Source: Cryptomeria japonica
Lineage: Eukaryota > Streptophyta > Pinopsida > Cupressales > Cupressaceae
Assembly (NCBI RefSeq): GCF_030272615.1
Contig: NC_081412.1
Location: 476,723,657 to 476,787,656 of the forward strand
Direction of reading: 5' to 3'
DNA length: 64,000 nt
Position 1 is the first letter of the stretch, and each line of letters opens with the position of its first letter. Below the pieces are notes generated by a model that ran no database searches, was not told the origin of the DNA, and worked only from the letters and a program-made list of their open reading frames with translations. Shown in pieces: positions 55,031 to 63,863 of this stretch. The position numbers were made by a program, and so were the translations under genes.

Positions 55031-55850
55031 TATCAAAATGGTATCCATCGTCAAAGATTTGTTTTCACCATACAACATACTAGTTTACAACACTAATAGA
55101 ATCTGGGATGATGCCTCAAAGACTGATTCCAATGAATATGAATGGGGTACTTGCTCCAATGCTACTACGGATATCCCTGATGATACTGATTCCATATCCC
55201 TTTCTCAAGAAGAACATAACGCATGAGATAGACCTCTTAAATTTGGACCGCAGAATATCTATGACGCCAAGGAAAGCGAACAGAAACATTATGAACAAGT
55301 CTATGTGGAAGATAATACCATCAAAGACCTCGATGAAATCCTGGACTTCTTTAAAACCAAGAACAATCACGATGAAAACTCTGTCCTAACACTTACAGTA
55401 GCAGAACTTGATCCACCTGACGATTCCTTACCGCTTGTCTTTCCTGACCTCATCGACTGGGATGAACCTGAAATCCATGATATACCAATTTTCCCAGATG
55501 ATGAATCTATTATCCATTACCTATGTACCGTAAATCTAGAAATAGGCTCTACCAGTGAACAAAGTAACGATGTCTACAAACCAGGGAGTGCCAAGTCTCT
55601 CAGTCGCAAAAATGAACCAAGTAAAGGGTCTGATGCTGAAAACCAATCAATGGCAGCTCTAGATCACAAAAAAGTAAAAATAAAGGACGCATCTGAGGGT
55701 GAAAACCTTTTTAAGGCACCTAACGATGGGAGACTTGACACTCTTCCTGAGCACTTTCATGAACGATCACCCATATTGATTGAGCCCACTCAATCAATCA
55801 ACATTGGTACCACAGATGTAGTAAAAAACCTACACCTTGCAGAATCTTTG
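55031..55850 (+). pseudogene. Acidic linker before RT
   Basis: Asp/Glu-rich, low-complexity protein (DDTDSISLSQEEHN, DPPDDSLPLVFPDLIDWDEP) with a TGA at 55224. No domain. Linkers of this kind precede RT in Tat polyproteins, where Ogre has an intron. I see no convincing splice pair, and the frame stays open through it. Confidence 0.6.
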
Positions 55851-57250
55851 ACAGAGGAAGAAAGATCAGCATTCATCATTTTCTTTAGAGAACAACAAAT
55901 TAACTTTGCTTGGTCATATGCTGATATGCCCGGGGTGGATCCACACTTAATCATGCATCATTTGTCCATCTCTTTAGGAGTTAAACCAGTCAAGCAAAAG
56001 CTATGAAAGATGAATCCACAGGTGGCACTCATGGTCAAAACTGAGCTAAAGAAATTATTAGACGTCAGATTCATCTGACCCGTTGACTATTCAGAATGGA
56101 TTTCCAACATCGTTCCAGTATCAAAACCAGATGGTAGTATCAGAATATGCACTGACTTCAGAGACGTCAACAAAGCTTGTCCAAAAGACAACTTTCCTCT
56201 GCCCAGTATCGACATAATTGTAGATCTCACAGTAGGACATGCAATTCTCTCACTAATGGACAGTTTCTCAGGCTATAATCAAATCAAAATAGCCCCAGAA
56301 GATCAAGATAAAACCGCATTCACCTGTCCTTGGGCGTACTGTTGGAATGTTATGCCTTTTGGCTTAAAGAATGCAGGGGCTACTTATCAAAGAGCAATGA
56401 CAACAATATTCCATGACATGATGCACACATTTATGGAAGACTATGTGGATGATTTACTAGCTAAATCCTTCACTTGAGCAAAACATCTCAGCATCCTAAC
56501 AAAGATCTTTGATCGATTGGAGAAATTCCAAGTCAGGCTCAACCCTAAGAAGTGTGTCTTCGGGGTTACATCAGGCAAGTTACTAGGCTATATAGTCTCA
56601 GCTAAAGGTATCGAAGTAGATCCAACAAAGGTACAAGCCATTATGGACATGCCACCACCAAATAATATCAGTCAACTCAGATCTCTACAAGGATGACTTC
56701 AATCAATTTGGCGATTCATCGCTCAGCTAGCAGATAAAAGTCTACCATTTAACCATTTACTACACAAAAATGTACCATTCAAATGGGAGACCAAGTGTGA
56801 AAAATCTTTTTACCAAATCAAATAGTACCTGATGAATCCACTAGTTCTTATACCACCAGTCGTAGGAAAGCCACTTATCCTATATATCTCAACAAGAGAT
56901 ATATCGCTGGGGGCACTATTGGCACAAGAAGATCAACAAGGAAAGGAACGGGCCATATATTATATCAGTAGGACATTGAATGGCTATGAACTCAACTATA
57001 CATTCATTGAGAAGGCTTGCCTAATAGTGGTCTTCGCATCTCAGAAGTTCTGACATTATATGCTAGCACACACCATTAAGCTAGTCGTAAAAATTGATCC
57101 TCTCAAATATCTACTCAATAAGGCAGCTCTTACAGGCCGATTGGCTAAATGGGTCATGATCCTCAGTGAATTTGACATTCAATACATAGAAAGATGAGCT
57201 ATCAAAGGACAAGCAATTGCAGATCAACTAGCTGAAGCACCGCTACCAAG
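55851..57250 (+). pseudogene. pol: Tat-like reverse transcriptase and RNase H
   Basis: EEERSAFIIFFREQQINFAW, ADMPGVDPHLIMHHL, ISNIVPVSKPDGSIRICTDF, DNFPLPSIDIIVD, FSGYNQIKIAPEDQDKTAFT, VMPFGLKNAGATYQ and the catalytic MEDYVDDLLAKS (56425-56460). The connection domain has GKLLGYIVSAKGIEVDPTKV. RNase H: LILYISTRDISLGALLAQED and YTFIEKACLIVVFASQKF. In-frame stops are TGA 56004, 56076, 56475, 56694, 57051 and 57195, and TAG 56823. There are no frameshifts. Confidence 0.95.
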
Positions 57251-57260
57251 AAAACACACC

Positions 57261-57720
57261 ATGGAGATTGAATTTCCAGACAGGGACGTTCTTGCTCTTT
57301 CTACCAAACAATGGACCCTATACTTTGACGGATCCTACACACAACATGGTTTAGGTGCTGGCATTCTGTTCATCACTCCTGAAGGACACACTATACCAAG
57401 ATCATATAGGCTTATGTTTCCATTCACAGATAATGTGGCTGAATATGAGGCATTGGTTATAGGCATCAAAATGGCTGTAGAATGGAAAATCACAGAGTTA
57501 AAAGTCTATGGAGACTCACAACTTGTCATCCATCAAATCAACAACAACTATCAGACAAAAGATGACAAACTACTACCCTACAAGTGAATGGTGGATGACT
57601 TCAAACAGTATTTTGTGCACATCACCTTCAAGCAAATACCAAGGTTAAACAACAAAGCAGCCGATGCAATGGCTACTATTGCTTCATTACTACAAATTCC
57701 AGAGCAATAAAGTCGTTACG
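57261..57720 (+). pseudogene. Second (archaeal-type) RNase H
   Basis: WTLYFDGSYTQHGLGAGILF (catalytic D), FTDNVAEYEALVIGIKMAV (catalytic E), LKVYGDSQLVIHQINN (catalytic D) and IPRLNNKAADAMATI (last D). This four-acid pattern after the normal RNase H is the extra aRNase H that defines the Tat lineage. Stops are TGA 57585 and TAA 57708. Confidence 0.92.
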
Positions 57721-57785
57721 AGTTCCTGGTAGAGCAACTATTCTCCCCCGCCTATGACCACTATGAATCCCATGTTATCTATGCC

Positions 57786-59060
57786 TTGACTGGTTCGGAT
57801 TCTCCGCTATATGGACCAATATATGACTACCTCAAGCATAATATCTTACCAATTGACCAATCCCGTAACCAAAAACGTAATTTTATCCGACAAGCTGCCC
57901 GTTACACCCTTACCGCTGATACTTTGTATCGTCGAGGTCTAGATGGTACTCTTCTTCATTGCCTTGATCGTAATGATTTCGATTCTGCTTTACACGAGCT
58001 TCACGAAGGTATTTGTGGAACACATTCAAGTGGTACTACTCTTGCTAAAAAGCTTCTACGGATGGGATACTACTGGCCTACAATGGAGAAAGACTCATAC
58101 CACTTCGCCAAGAAATGTCCTAAATGCCAGATTCATGGCAATCTGATACATGCACCAACACAGGAACTGCAACCATTTACATCCTGGCCCTTTTGTCAGT
58201 GGGGACTGGACTTAGTGGGCAAAATTCATCCTTCATCTTCAAATGGACACAAGTTCATTATAATAGCAGCAGAATACTTTACCAAATGGATCGAAGCAGT
58301 TCCCATGACCACAGTGTCTAGGAAACAAATTGCGTCTTTTATCCTCAATTATCTGATCTGCAGATATGGTATTCCAAGTTCAATCATCACAGATAATGGA
58401 CGACCTTTCAAAAACCAAGATGTACAAGAACTATGCGAAAAATTCAAAATCCAACATCGGTTTTCTACACCATACTACCCACAGGGAAATGGTCAAGGAG
58501 AAGCATCTAACAAGACAATCTTAAAAATCCTAAAGAAAACAGTGAATGATGCAGGCAAAGATTGGCACGCCCAACTCAATCCAGCACTTTGGGCATATAG
58601 AACCAGCATCCGCACACCTACAGGAGCAACACCATACTCATTGGTATATGGATCAGAGGCCATTTTACCCCTGGAAGTAGAAATCCCATCTCTCAGAGTC
58701 TCTTTGAAAGGTTTAATCCCAGATGAAGAGTATCGAGTTAACCGATTGCAAGAACTTGAACTATTAGATGAAAGACGTCAGCATGCTTACACTCATCTCA
58801 AAGCATATCAGCAACGCATGTGCAGGAGCTACAATCACAAGGTCATTCCTAGAAACTTCAAAGTTGGTGACCTTGTCCTCAAAGAAAATCCAAGAAATCA
58901 ACAAGATCGAGAAAAGAAAGGGAAATTTGAACCTAACTGGTTGGGTCCCTATGTTATCATATCAGTCTATGGGTCAGGTGCCTATCAGCTAACAACTTTA
59001 GAAGGAGATGTGCTTGACGAACCAACTAACAACATCCATCTGAAGAAGTACTACACTTAA
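57786..59060 (+). CDS. pol: Tat-like integrase, intact frame
   Basis: 424 codons without a stop. Zinc-binding domain: HELHEGICGTHSSG, then YYWPTMEKD and CPKCQIHG (HHCC). The catalytic core has WGLDLVGKIHPSS (D), SSIITDNGRPFKNQ (D) and GQGEASNKTILKIL (E). The C-terminal part has WAYRTSIRTPTGATPYSLVY, FKVGDLVLKE and KFEPNWLGPYVI. No chromodomain, as expected for Tat. It is in frame with gag and RT, so it is the C-terminal part of the polyprotein rather than a separate gene. Confidence 0.95.
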   Translation: MTGSDSPLYGPIYDYLKHNILPIDQSRNQKRNFIRQAARYTLTADTLYRRGLDGTLLHCLDRNDFDSALHELHEGICGTHSSGTTLAKKLLRMGYYWPTMEKDSYHFAKKCPKCQIHGNLIHAPTQELQPFTSWPFCQWGLDLVGKIHPSSSNGHKFIIIAAEYFTKWIEAVPMTTVSRKQIASFILNYLICRYGIPSSIITDNGRPFKNQDVQELCEKFKIQHRFSTPYYPQGNGQGEASNKTILKILKKTVNDAGKDWHAQLNPALWAYRTSIRTPTGATPYSLVYGSEAILPLEVEIPSLRVSLKGLIPDEEYRVNRLQELELLDERRQHAYTHLKAYQQRMCRSYNHKVIPRNFKVGDLVLKENPRNQQDREKKGKFEPNWLGPYVIISVYGSGAYQLTTLEGDVLDEPTNNIHLKKYYT

Positions 59061-59062
59061 GT

Positions 59063-60440
59063 AGCCTACTGCAAGGAAAAAGCCTTAATTAAAAAAAAAA
59101 ATCAAAAAATCCAAAAAAAGTAAAAACAAAGTACAATAAAAACAAATGGTGAAAACCTGGTAAACAGGCGCTCTTGTGAAAGAACGGCTCCTCTATCTAT
59201 CTCTATACCATTTTATCCGTCTAAACACTATCAGCCATCGCCCGACACTTCGCACATATCCATTCAAGACATACTTAGCGTAGTCACTATCCTGGGTTAT
59301 CCATATATATACTCTTACCACAATCCACCATGGCTTGGAAATCACTGTACATATTCACATCAAGAGGCACACTCAACTAGGGGCATTCAAATCGTCTAAA
59401 TATTGCAACCATTCAAGACATCAAAACTATTTGCAAAACTCAGAAGCATGACATCCAACAAACCAAAACTACACTTCATCGCAAAAACAAAAATCAAACA
59501 ATTTGAGAAATATCAAGGATGGATGATTTTTCTGAGGTACTAAATGTTGCATTATCGCATAAAAATCTTGACTAGTTTTGCATTTTGAACTTTTTAAAAT
59601 TATTGGATTCTCTTCCTTTTCTCACTAAATGCTTCAAAGCTAGAGATCATGGGGAACTTCCAATATTTTCTTAGTCTTCTGTCTAGGAGCTGATCAATTG
59701 TACTATGTGAATACTTGCCTTGAGATGTGATACATCGAATATCACTGAAGACCTGATTCCACTTCACACATACAAATGATTTAATCACCACTATTTATAT
59801 GCAATACGCACTCAGGTCGTCCTGGTTCAATTATACCTTGACGCTTGTGCTATCTTGCAAAATCAAACATCATGTAAATTTTTCTCAGGTCATTATGGTT
59901 CAATTATACCATTATGCTTGTATAAATTTTCAACATATCCTAAACAAATCAATGCTCAATGATGATACCTACAAAGACAACAAACAAATATGGCTATATC
60001 GGATGGCAAATGCAGAATGAGGATGCTACCAAAAACATAATTGCATATCATTTTAAAATAACTGCATATCATTTTACAATTAATTACATATCATTTTAAC
60101 ATAGTTGCATATCATTTTACATTTAGTTGCATATCAAATCATACATCTCATTTCCAAGATACATCTCACAGCATATCAAATCACACATCTCATTTTCAAG
60201 ATACATCTCATCCTGCATCATACATTATATCATATATTTAAGCATTGCATCATCATCACATAAAACAAAAAGAGCACATAAGCACATCCATCCATATAAC
60301 AAACCACATGATCAAAGAAAATGGTGTTGTATATATATATATATATATCTCAAAAATGATCAAAATGTACAAAATATATCATCACTGTGTCCAGTACAAA
60401 GAATACAATAATAAAAAATACAGCAGAGACCACATCTCTC
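59063..60440 (+). other. Tat 3' region between integrase and the antisense gene
   Basis: Starts with an A-rich run and a GGTGAAAACCTGGTAAACAG phrase that also follows integrase in other plant Tat elements. A phrase around GGTTCAATTATACC is duplicated (59826 and 59889). An array of TGCATATCATTTTA lies at 60041-60211 and a (TA)n microsatellite at about 60329-60347. No gene. Confidence 0.6.
60043..60211 (+). repeat. GCATATC array, 21-22 bp period becoming 42 bp
   Basis: GCATATC (once ACATATC) starts at 60043, 60064, 60086, 60107 and 60129, giving steps of 21, 22, 21 and 22. Then a longer unit with GCATATCAAATCA and two ACATCTCA words runs from 60129 to 60170 and repeats at 60171 (42 bp). Confidence 0.82.
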
Positions 60441-60449
60441 AAGTATGAC

Positions 60450-62347
60450 TATCCCCTGACGGAGATGGTCTAGCTCCAGATGTCCCCACCCCTGGATCTC
60501 TAGGAGGGTCCTGTCTCGGTGGCCCTGTGACACCTCGGCTCTCAGATCGCGACCTAGTATCTCAAGATCGACTAGATCTCGACTGTGTAAAGCTCTGTAC
60601 TCGACGGTCCCTGGGTACCGCAACCTCATAATGCTACCGGTAGTACTCCGCCTCCTGAGCTCTCAATGCTAGCTCTCTCAAGGTGTCTCTCATCGGACCA
60701 CCCGTCGTTGCTCTCTGTACACTGGCTGTAAGCTCCTCCGCTCGCCCCCTCCGCTCTATCTCTTTATCCCGCTTAGTGGTCAACTGCGCAATCTGCCGCT
60801 GATATGTCAAAACCTGTGCCTGCAGCTGTTGTACAGTCACTTGTAGGGTCCGAATCTGAGCATCCTCAACATGTGTAGGGACCCGAACCCGTAGTGGTAC
60901 TTGTGCAGGGGCAACCCCTCCCACTCTGCCTGTCCTCGGTGCTGGAGGTGGGAGCACATCCATCCTCCTCCTCTGCGCTGGTCGCCTCGCCTCCTTAGTA
61001 CCCCCCACTGCAGCTAGCACCTCCCCCACTCTCCCCTCTCCACCGACTCCAATAGCCAATCCACCTCTCCCCCTGTCTCACCACTCTCTCCACACCTCTA
61101 TCTCCTCTCCTCCCTCTATCTCCCTGCCTCCCTCTGGCTCCTCTCCCTCGTCCTCCTCCTCCATCGTCTCCCTCGTCTCCCTCCTCATCATCATCATCGA
61201 ATGCTGGCCTCATCTCCTCCGGATCAGATATCCTAGCCACCGCTCGCACAACAAACAATCTAGCAAACTCATCGGTCATGCCTGCATCCAGAATCTCCGG
61301 GGCATAATCCCATATCTGCCCCGCCAACCTGACAAACTCCTCCATCGCCACTGCGCTATCAATGGTCGGACCCCAATTAGCTACATCCTACCTCCGTCAT
61401 GCATATAGGCAAGCTCCCTGAGGTATACCCTACTGATGCCCAAACTGTCTCAAAACTTGGGTCACCACAAACCTCTCTATAACAAATGGGGTCCTCCCGA
61501 TCAGATATCTCGTCATAAATATAAAGAGCATCTCCAGCCCGTCCTCCGCCCACACCTCACAACCTGTATACGGTCACCATGTGACCGTATCAATATCATC
61601 TAGTACTCTCCTCCAATGCTCTAGTCTGCCCAGCTTTCACTGGACAACTAGACCCCTGTATCCGTACGCATATGCCGTTCCAACGGGCTTGTCTCTGTCT
61701 ACTAATGGCCTCGCAGCTGGAATGTGCTCCCAGCACCATACCTGTAACAATGTCACACTAGCTGACAGACTGCCATAACTGAGGTATACCACCTCATGCA
61801 AGCCCCTGTATAGATGGGCCAGCATAGCTAATCCCCATGAAAACCTCTGGCCCTGTGTAACCATCTCCTCTAATACCAATCCCCATCCCACAGAGAATCC
61901 CTTTGACTTATGATCAGGACAAAGGAATCCACCAACAAACCCTACCAGTACTGATGGAAGGGGTGCATAATCCAGGTCTAAGAACTCTTGCCACAGGATC
62001 TCATAACCGCAGATCGTCTCAGCGTGAAAGATGCGGCACAATGCCTCTGTACCACCCTCCTTTGACTGCTCATATGGTAGTAGTGCACCTACTACGGGAA
62101 TGCGTAGGATCCTGTAACAGTCCTCTGGTGTGACTGTCATCTCTCCAGTAGCAAAATGAAAGGTGTTCATATCGCTGTGCCACCTCTCTGCCAATGCTGT
62201 CAGTAGCCCTCGGTTCACAGTGAACTGAGGCATATCCAAAAGGGATGTCAAACAGCATCTCTCAATGATATCGAGGTCGGCCTGAGTCAACCGTGGTATC
62301 AATGTCCACGGTCTCAGAAATCTCTCCCGCGACTGCACCACACCCAA
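60450..62347 (-). pseudogene. Plant mobile domain (PMD) protein, antisense to the Tat element
   Basis: From Met at 62347: VQSRERFLRPWTLIPRLTQA, DIIERCCLTSLLDMPQFTVN, LLTALAERWHSDMNTFHFAT, EMTVTPEDCYRILRIPVVG, GWGLVLEEMVTQGQ and LAHLYRGLHEVVYLSYGSL. This is the plant mobile domain (PF10536-like) also found in the MAIN/MAIL genes. The frame goes on after TGA 61636 with further stops (TGA, TAG, TGA, TAG, all one C-to-T step from Arg or Gln) to an acidic/Gly-Arg-rich tail (61160-61200 region). A frameshift near 61060 leads to a coiled coil (DAQIRTLQVTVQQLQAQVLT) and an Arg/Ser-rich end. Tat elements are known to carry antisense ORFs here. Confidence 0.82.
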
Positions 62348-62483
62348 TCGCTCCTGTCAACAAGTAAAACAAATCCAATATCAGATTCCACATCAAAACA
62401 ATGATATCAAAATCAAACTCACATCAACAACATGAAACAATTTGCTCATCTACATCAAGTTCAAAATCCTATCATTTCATATC
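62348..62483. other. Start region of the antisense gene leader
   Basis: AT-rich, A/C-biased non-coding DNA upstream of the PMD start on the minus strand. Confidence 0.3.
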
Positions 62484-62645
62484 AACTTGTAACACAACTC
62501 AAGTTCTCAAAAACCATATCAAAACTTGTAACACAACTCAAGTCTCCAAATCACATAAACTTGTAAAACAACTCAAGTTTCCCACCCATATCGGCTTGTA
62601 AAACAACTCAAGTTTCCAACCCATATCAGCTTGTAACATAAATTA
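62484..62645 (-). repeat. Tandem array around ACTTGTAA, 35-39 bp
   Basis: The phrase AACTTGTAACACAACTCAAG or a close variant starts at 62484, 62523, 62558, 62593 and 62628. It lies in the leader of the antisense PMD gene. Confidence 0.8.
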
Positions 62646-62846
62646 GGCTTCAACCATTGAACTTGAAACAGAGTGCAAAAACACATCATATTTTGATCAA
62701 CACAACACATTGATATCTATACATAACTTGAAATATCGCAAATTAAAACAAGTTATATCGACACTCATATTGGACAAATCCATAAAAATCATGATAGTAC
62801 GACACAACAAATTCACAAATCACCTTATCTTGCAAAATTTTTCCAG
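62646..62846. other. Non-coding
   Basis: AT-rich leader of the antisense gene without recognisable structure. Confidence 0.3.
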
Positions 62847-63268
62847 ATGCGCTAAAACAGATTCTTGATGCGCTAAAATTCACCCACGCGCTAGGCTGTT
62901 TTTCCTACGCGCTAATCTTTCCCCCCATGTGCCACCTAACCTGCACTATGTGCTAAACCTTACCGACGCGCTAATCTATACCTCCTGGGCGCTACCTGTT
63001 TGACCCTATGCGCTAGGTTTACCCTACGCGCTAAACCCCCTTACCCACCCATGCGAACCTCTGCGGCCCCTATGCGCTAGGTCTACCCTACGCGCTAACC
63101 TGCTGACCTGACGCGCTACCCGATTATCGCGATGCGCTATTTTAAGTCTATGGGCTAGCCTATATTTCCTATGCGCTACCCTATTTTATTTCGGACGTGA
63201 CCCTAAAAATCGACTTGATGCGCTACCTAAAACTTCGTATGCGCTAATCTATGACTTTGACACGCTAA
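62847..63268 (-). repeat. TAGCGCRT array 3, inverted, 21/18-bp period
   Basis: On the plus strand the core reads GCGCTA. GCGC starts at 62849, 62870, 62888, 62909, 62929, 62950, 62968, 62989, 63010, 63028, 63053, 63074, 63092, 63113, 63134, 63152, 63173, 63220, 63241 and 63262 (some with one base changed). Steps are mostly 21 or 18. On the minus strand the units read TTTTAGCGCATC, the same consensus and sense as arrays 1 and 2, and precede the PMD start by about 500 bp. Confidence 0.92.
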
Positions 63269-63582
63269 AACGCTAAAACCGAATTTTAAAAATAAAAAAA
63301 TGACCAAATCAAAAATCAAAAGAGGGTCAAAAGTGTTGACTTACTGGTGGTCCATACGCTGTAGGTCTCCGGTACCTCCGAACGCGCTCGAAATGATGTC
63401 TGGAATATGGAATAGGCATTTTGACTTCAGACCAAATTCTCTTTCTCCAAAGTCAACAAGGCACAAATGAATCAAATCAAAGCTCTTTTCCCCTTTTATA
63501 GGAGGAAAATGAAATTAGGGTTAGCCAAACGGACATGTAATATGGTCGCGGTCTCCCGTATACCCTACACAATGTACATTAT
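63269..63582. other. Non-coding, possible promoter region of the antisense gene
   Basis: On the minus strand this is upstream of array 3. It contains CCTATAAAAGGGG (63491-63505 on plus, reversed), a good TATA box for minus-strand transcription toward array 3 and PMD. Confidence 0.5.
63491..63503 (-). promoter_or_regulatory. TATA box for the antisense PMD transcript
   Basis: The plus strand shows CCCCTTTTATAGG; on the minus strand this reads CCTATAAAAGGGG. It lies about 220 bp before array 3 and about 1.15 kb before the PMD ATG. The arrangement (TATA, TAGCGC array, ORF) mirrors that on the plus strand (LTR TATA, TAGCGC arrays, gag). Confidence 0.55.
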
Positions 63583-63688
63583 CGGGAGATGAATCAATTT
63601 ACACACATTTCACATAGACGAAATCCTACACACCACACACAACTCATCAAATTAAATCAAAAATTTCAAAATATTGATTCATCTCCCG
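63583..63688. repeat. 16-bp perfect inverted repeat near the 3' LTR
   Basis: CGGGAGATGAATCAAT (63583-63598) and ATTGATTCATCTCCCG (63673-63688), with a 74-nt loop. It lies about 160 bp before the polypurine tract. Confidence 0.85.
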
Positions 63689-63848
63689 AGGGGGCATCAC
63701 CATCAAATATCAAATCTAGGGCATCATGCATCAAATCAAATCTGGGGCACGACTTGCAAATCAAAAGAGCTACACAAAAATGGCATTTGATCATAAATCA
63801 CGATAACGCATCATTTTCTTTGAAATAACATGTGCACACACGTCACTT

Positions 63849-63863
63849 CAAAGAGGGGCAAAA
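63849..63863 (+). other. Polypurine tract of the Tat-like element
   Basis: CAAAGAGGGGCAAAA directly before the TG of the 3' LTR, the usual Tat-type plus-strand primer. Confidence 0.88.

Noticed and set aside
51597-59062. Stop codons in gag-pol as targets of U-to-C RNA editing or a variant genetic code
   Set aside because: U-to-C editing is known in organelles of some land plants, not in nuclear transcripts, and this element sits in nuclear repeat DNA. Mutation by deamination explains the pattern without new biology.
60329-60347. TA microsatellite as a possible functional site
   Set aside because: Simple (TA)n slippage repeat without context.
62401-62601. Plus-strand ORF of 66 codons in the PMD leader
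   Set aside because: Its repetitive Ser/Lys/Thr sequence arises from the 35-39 bp tandem repeat.
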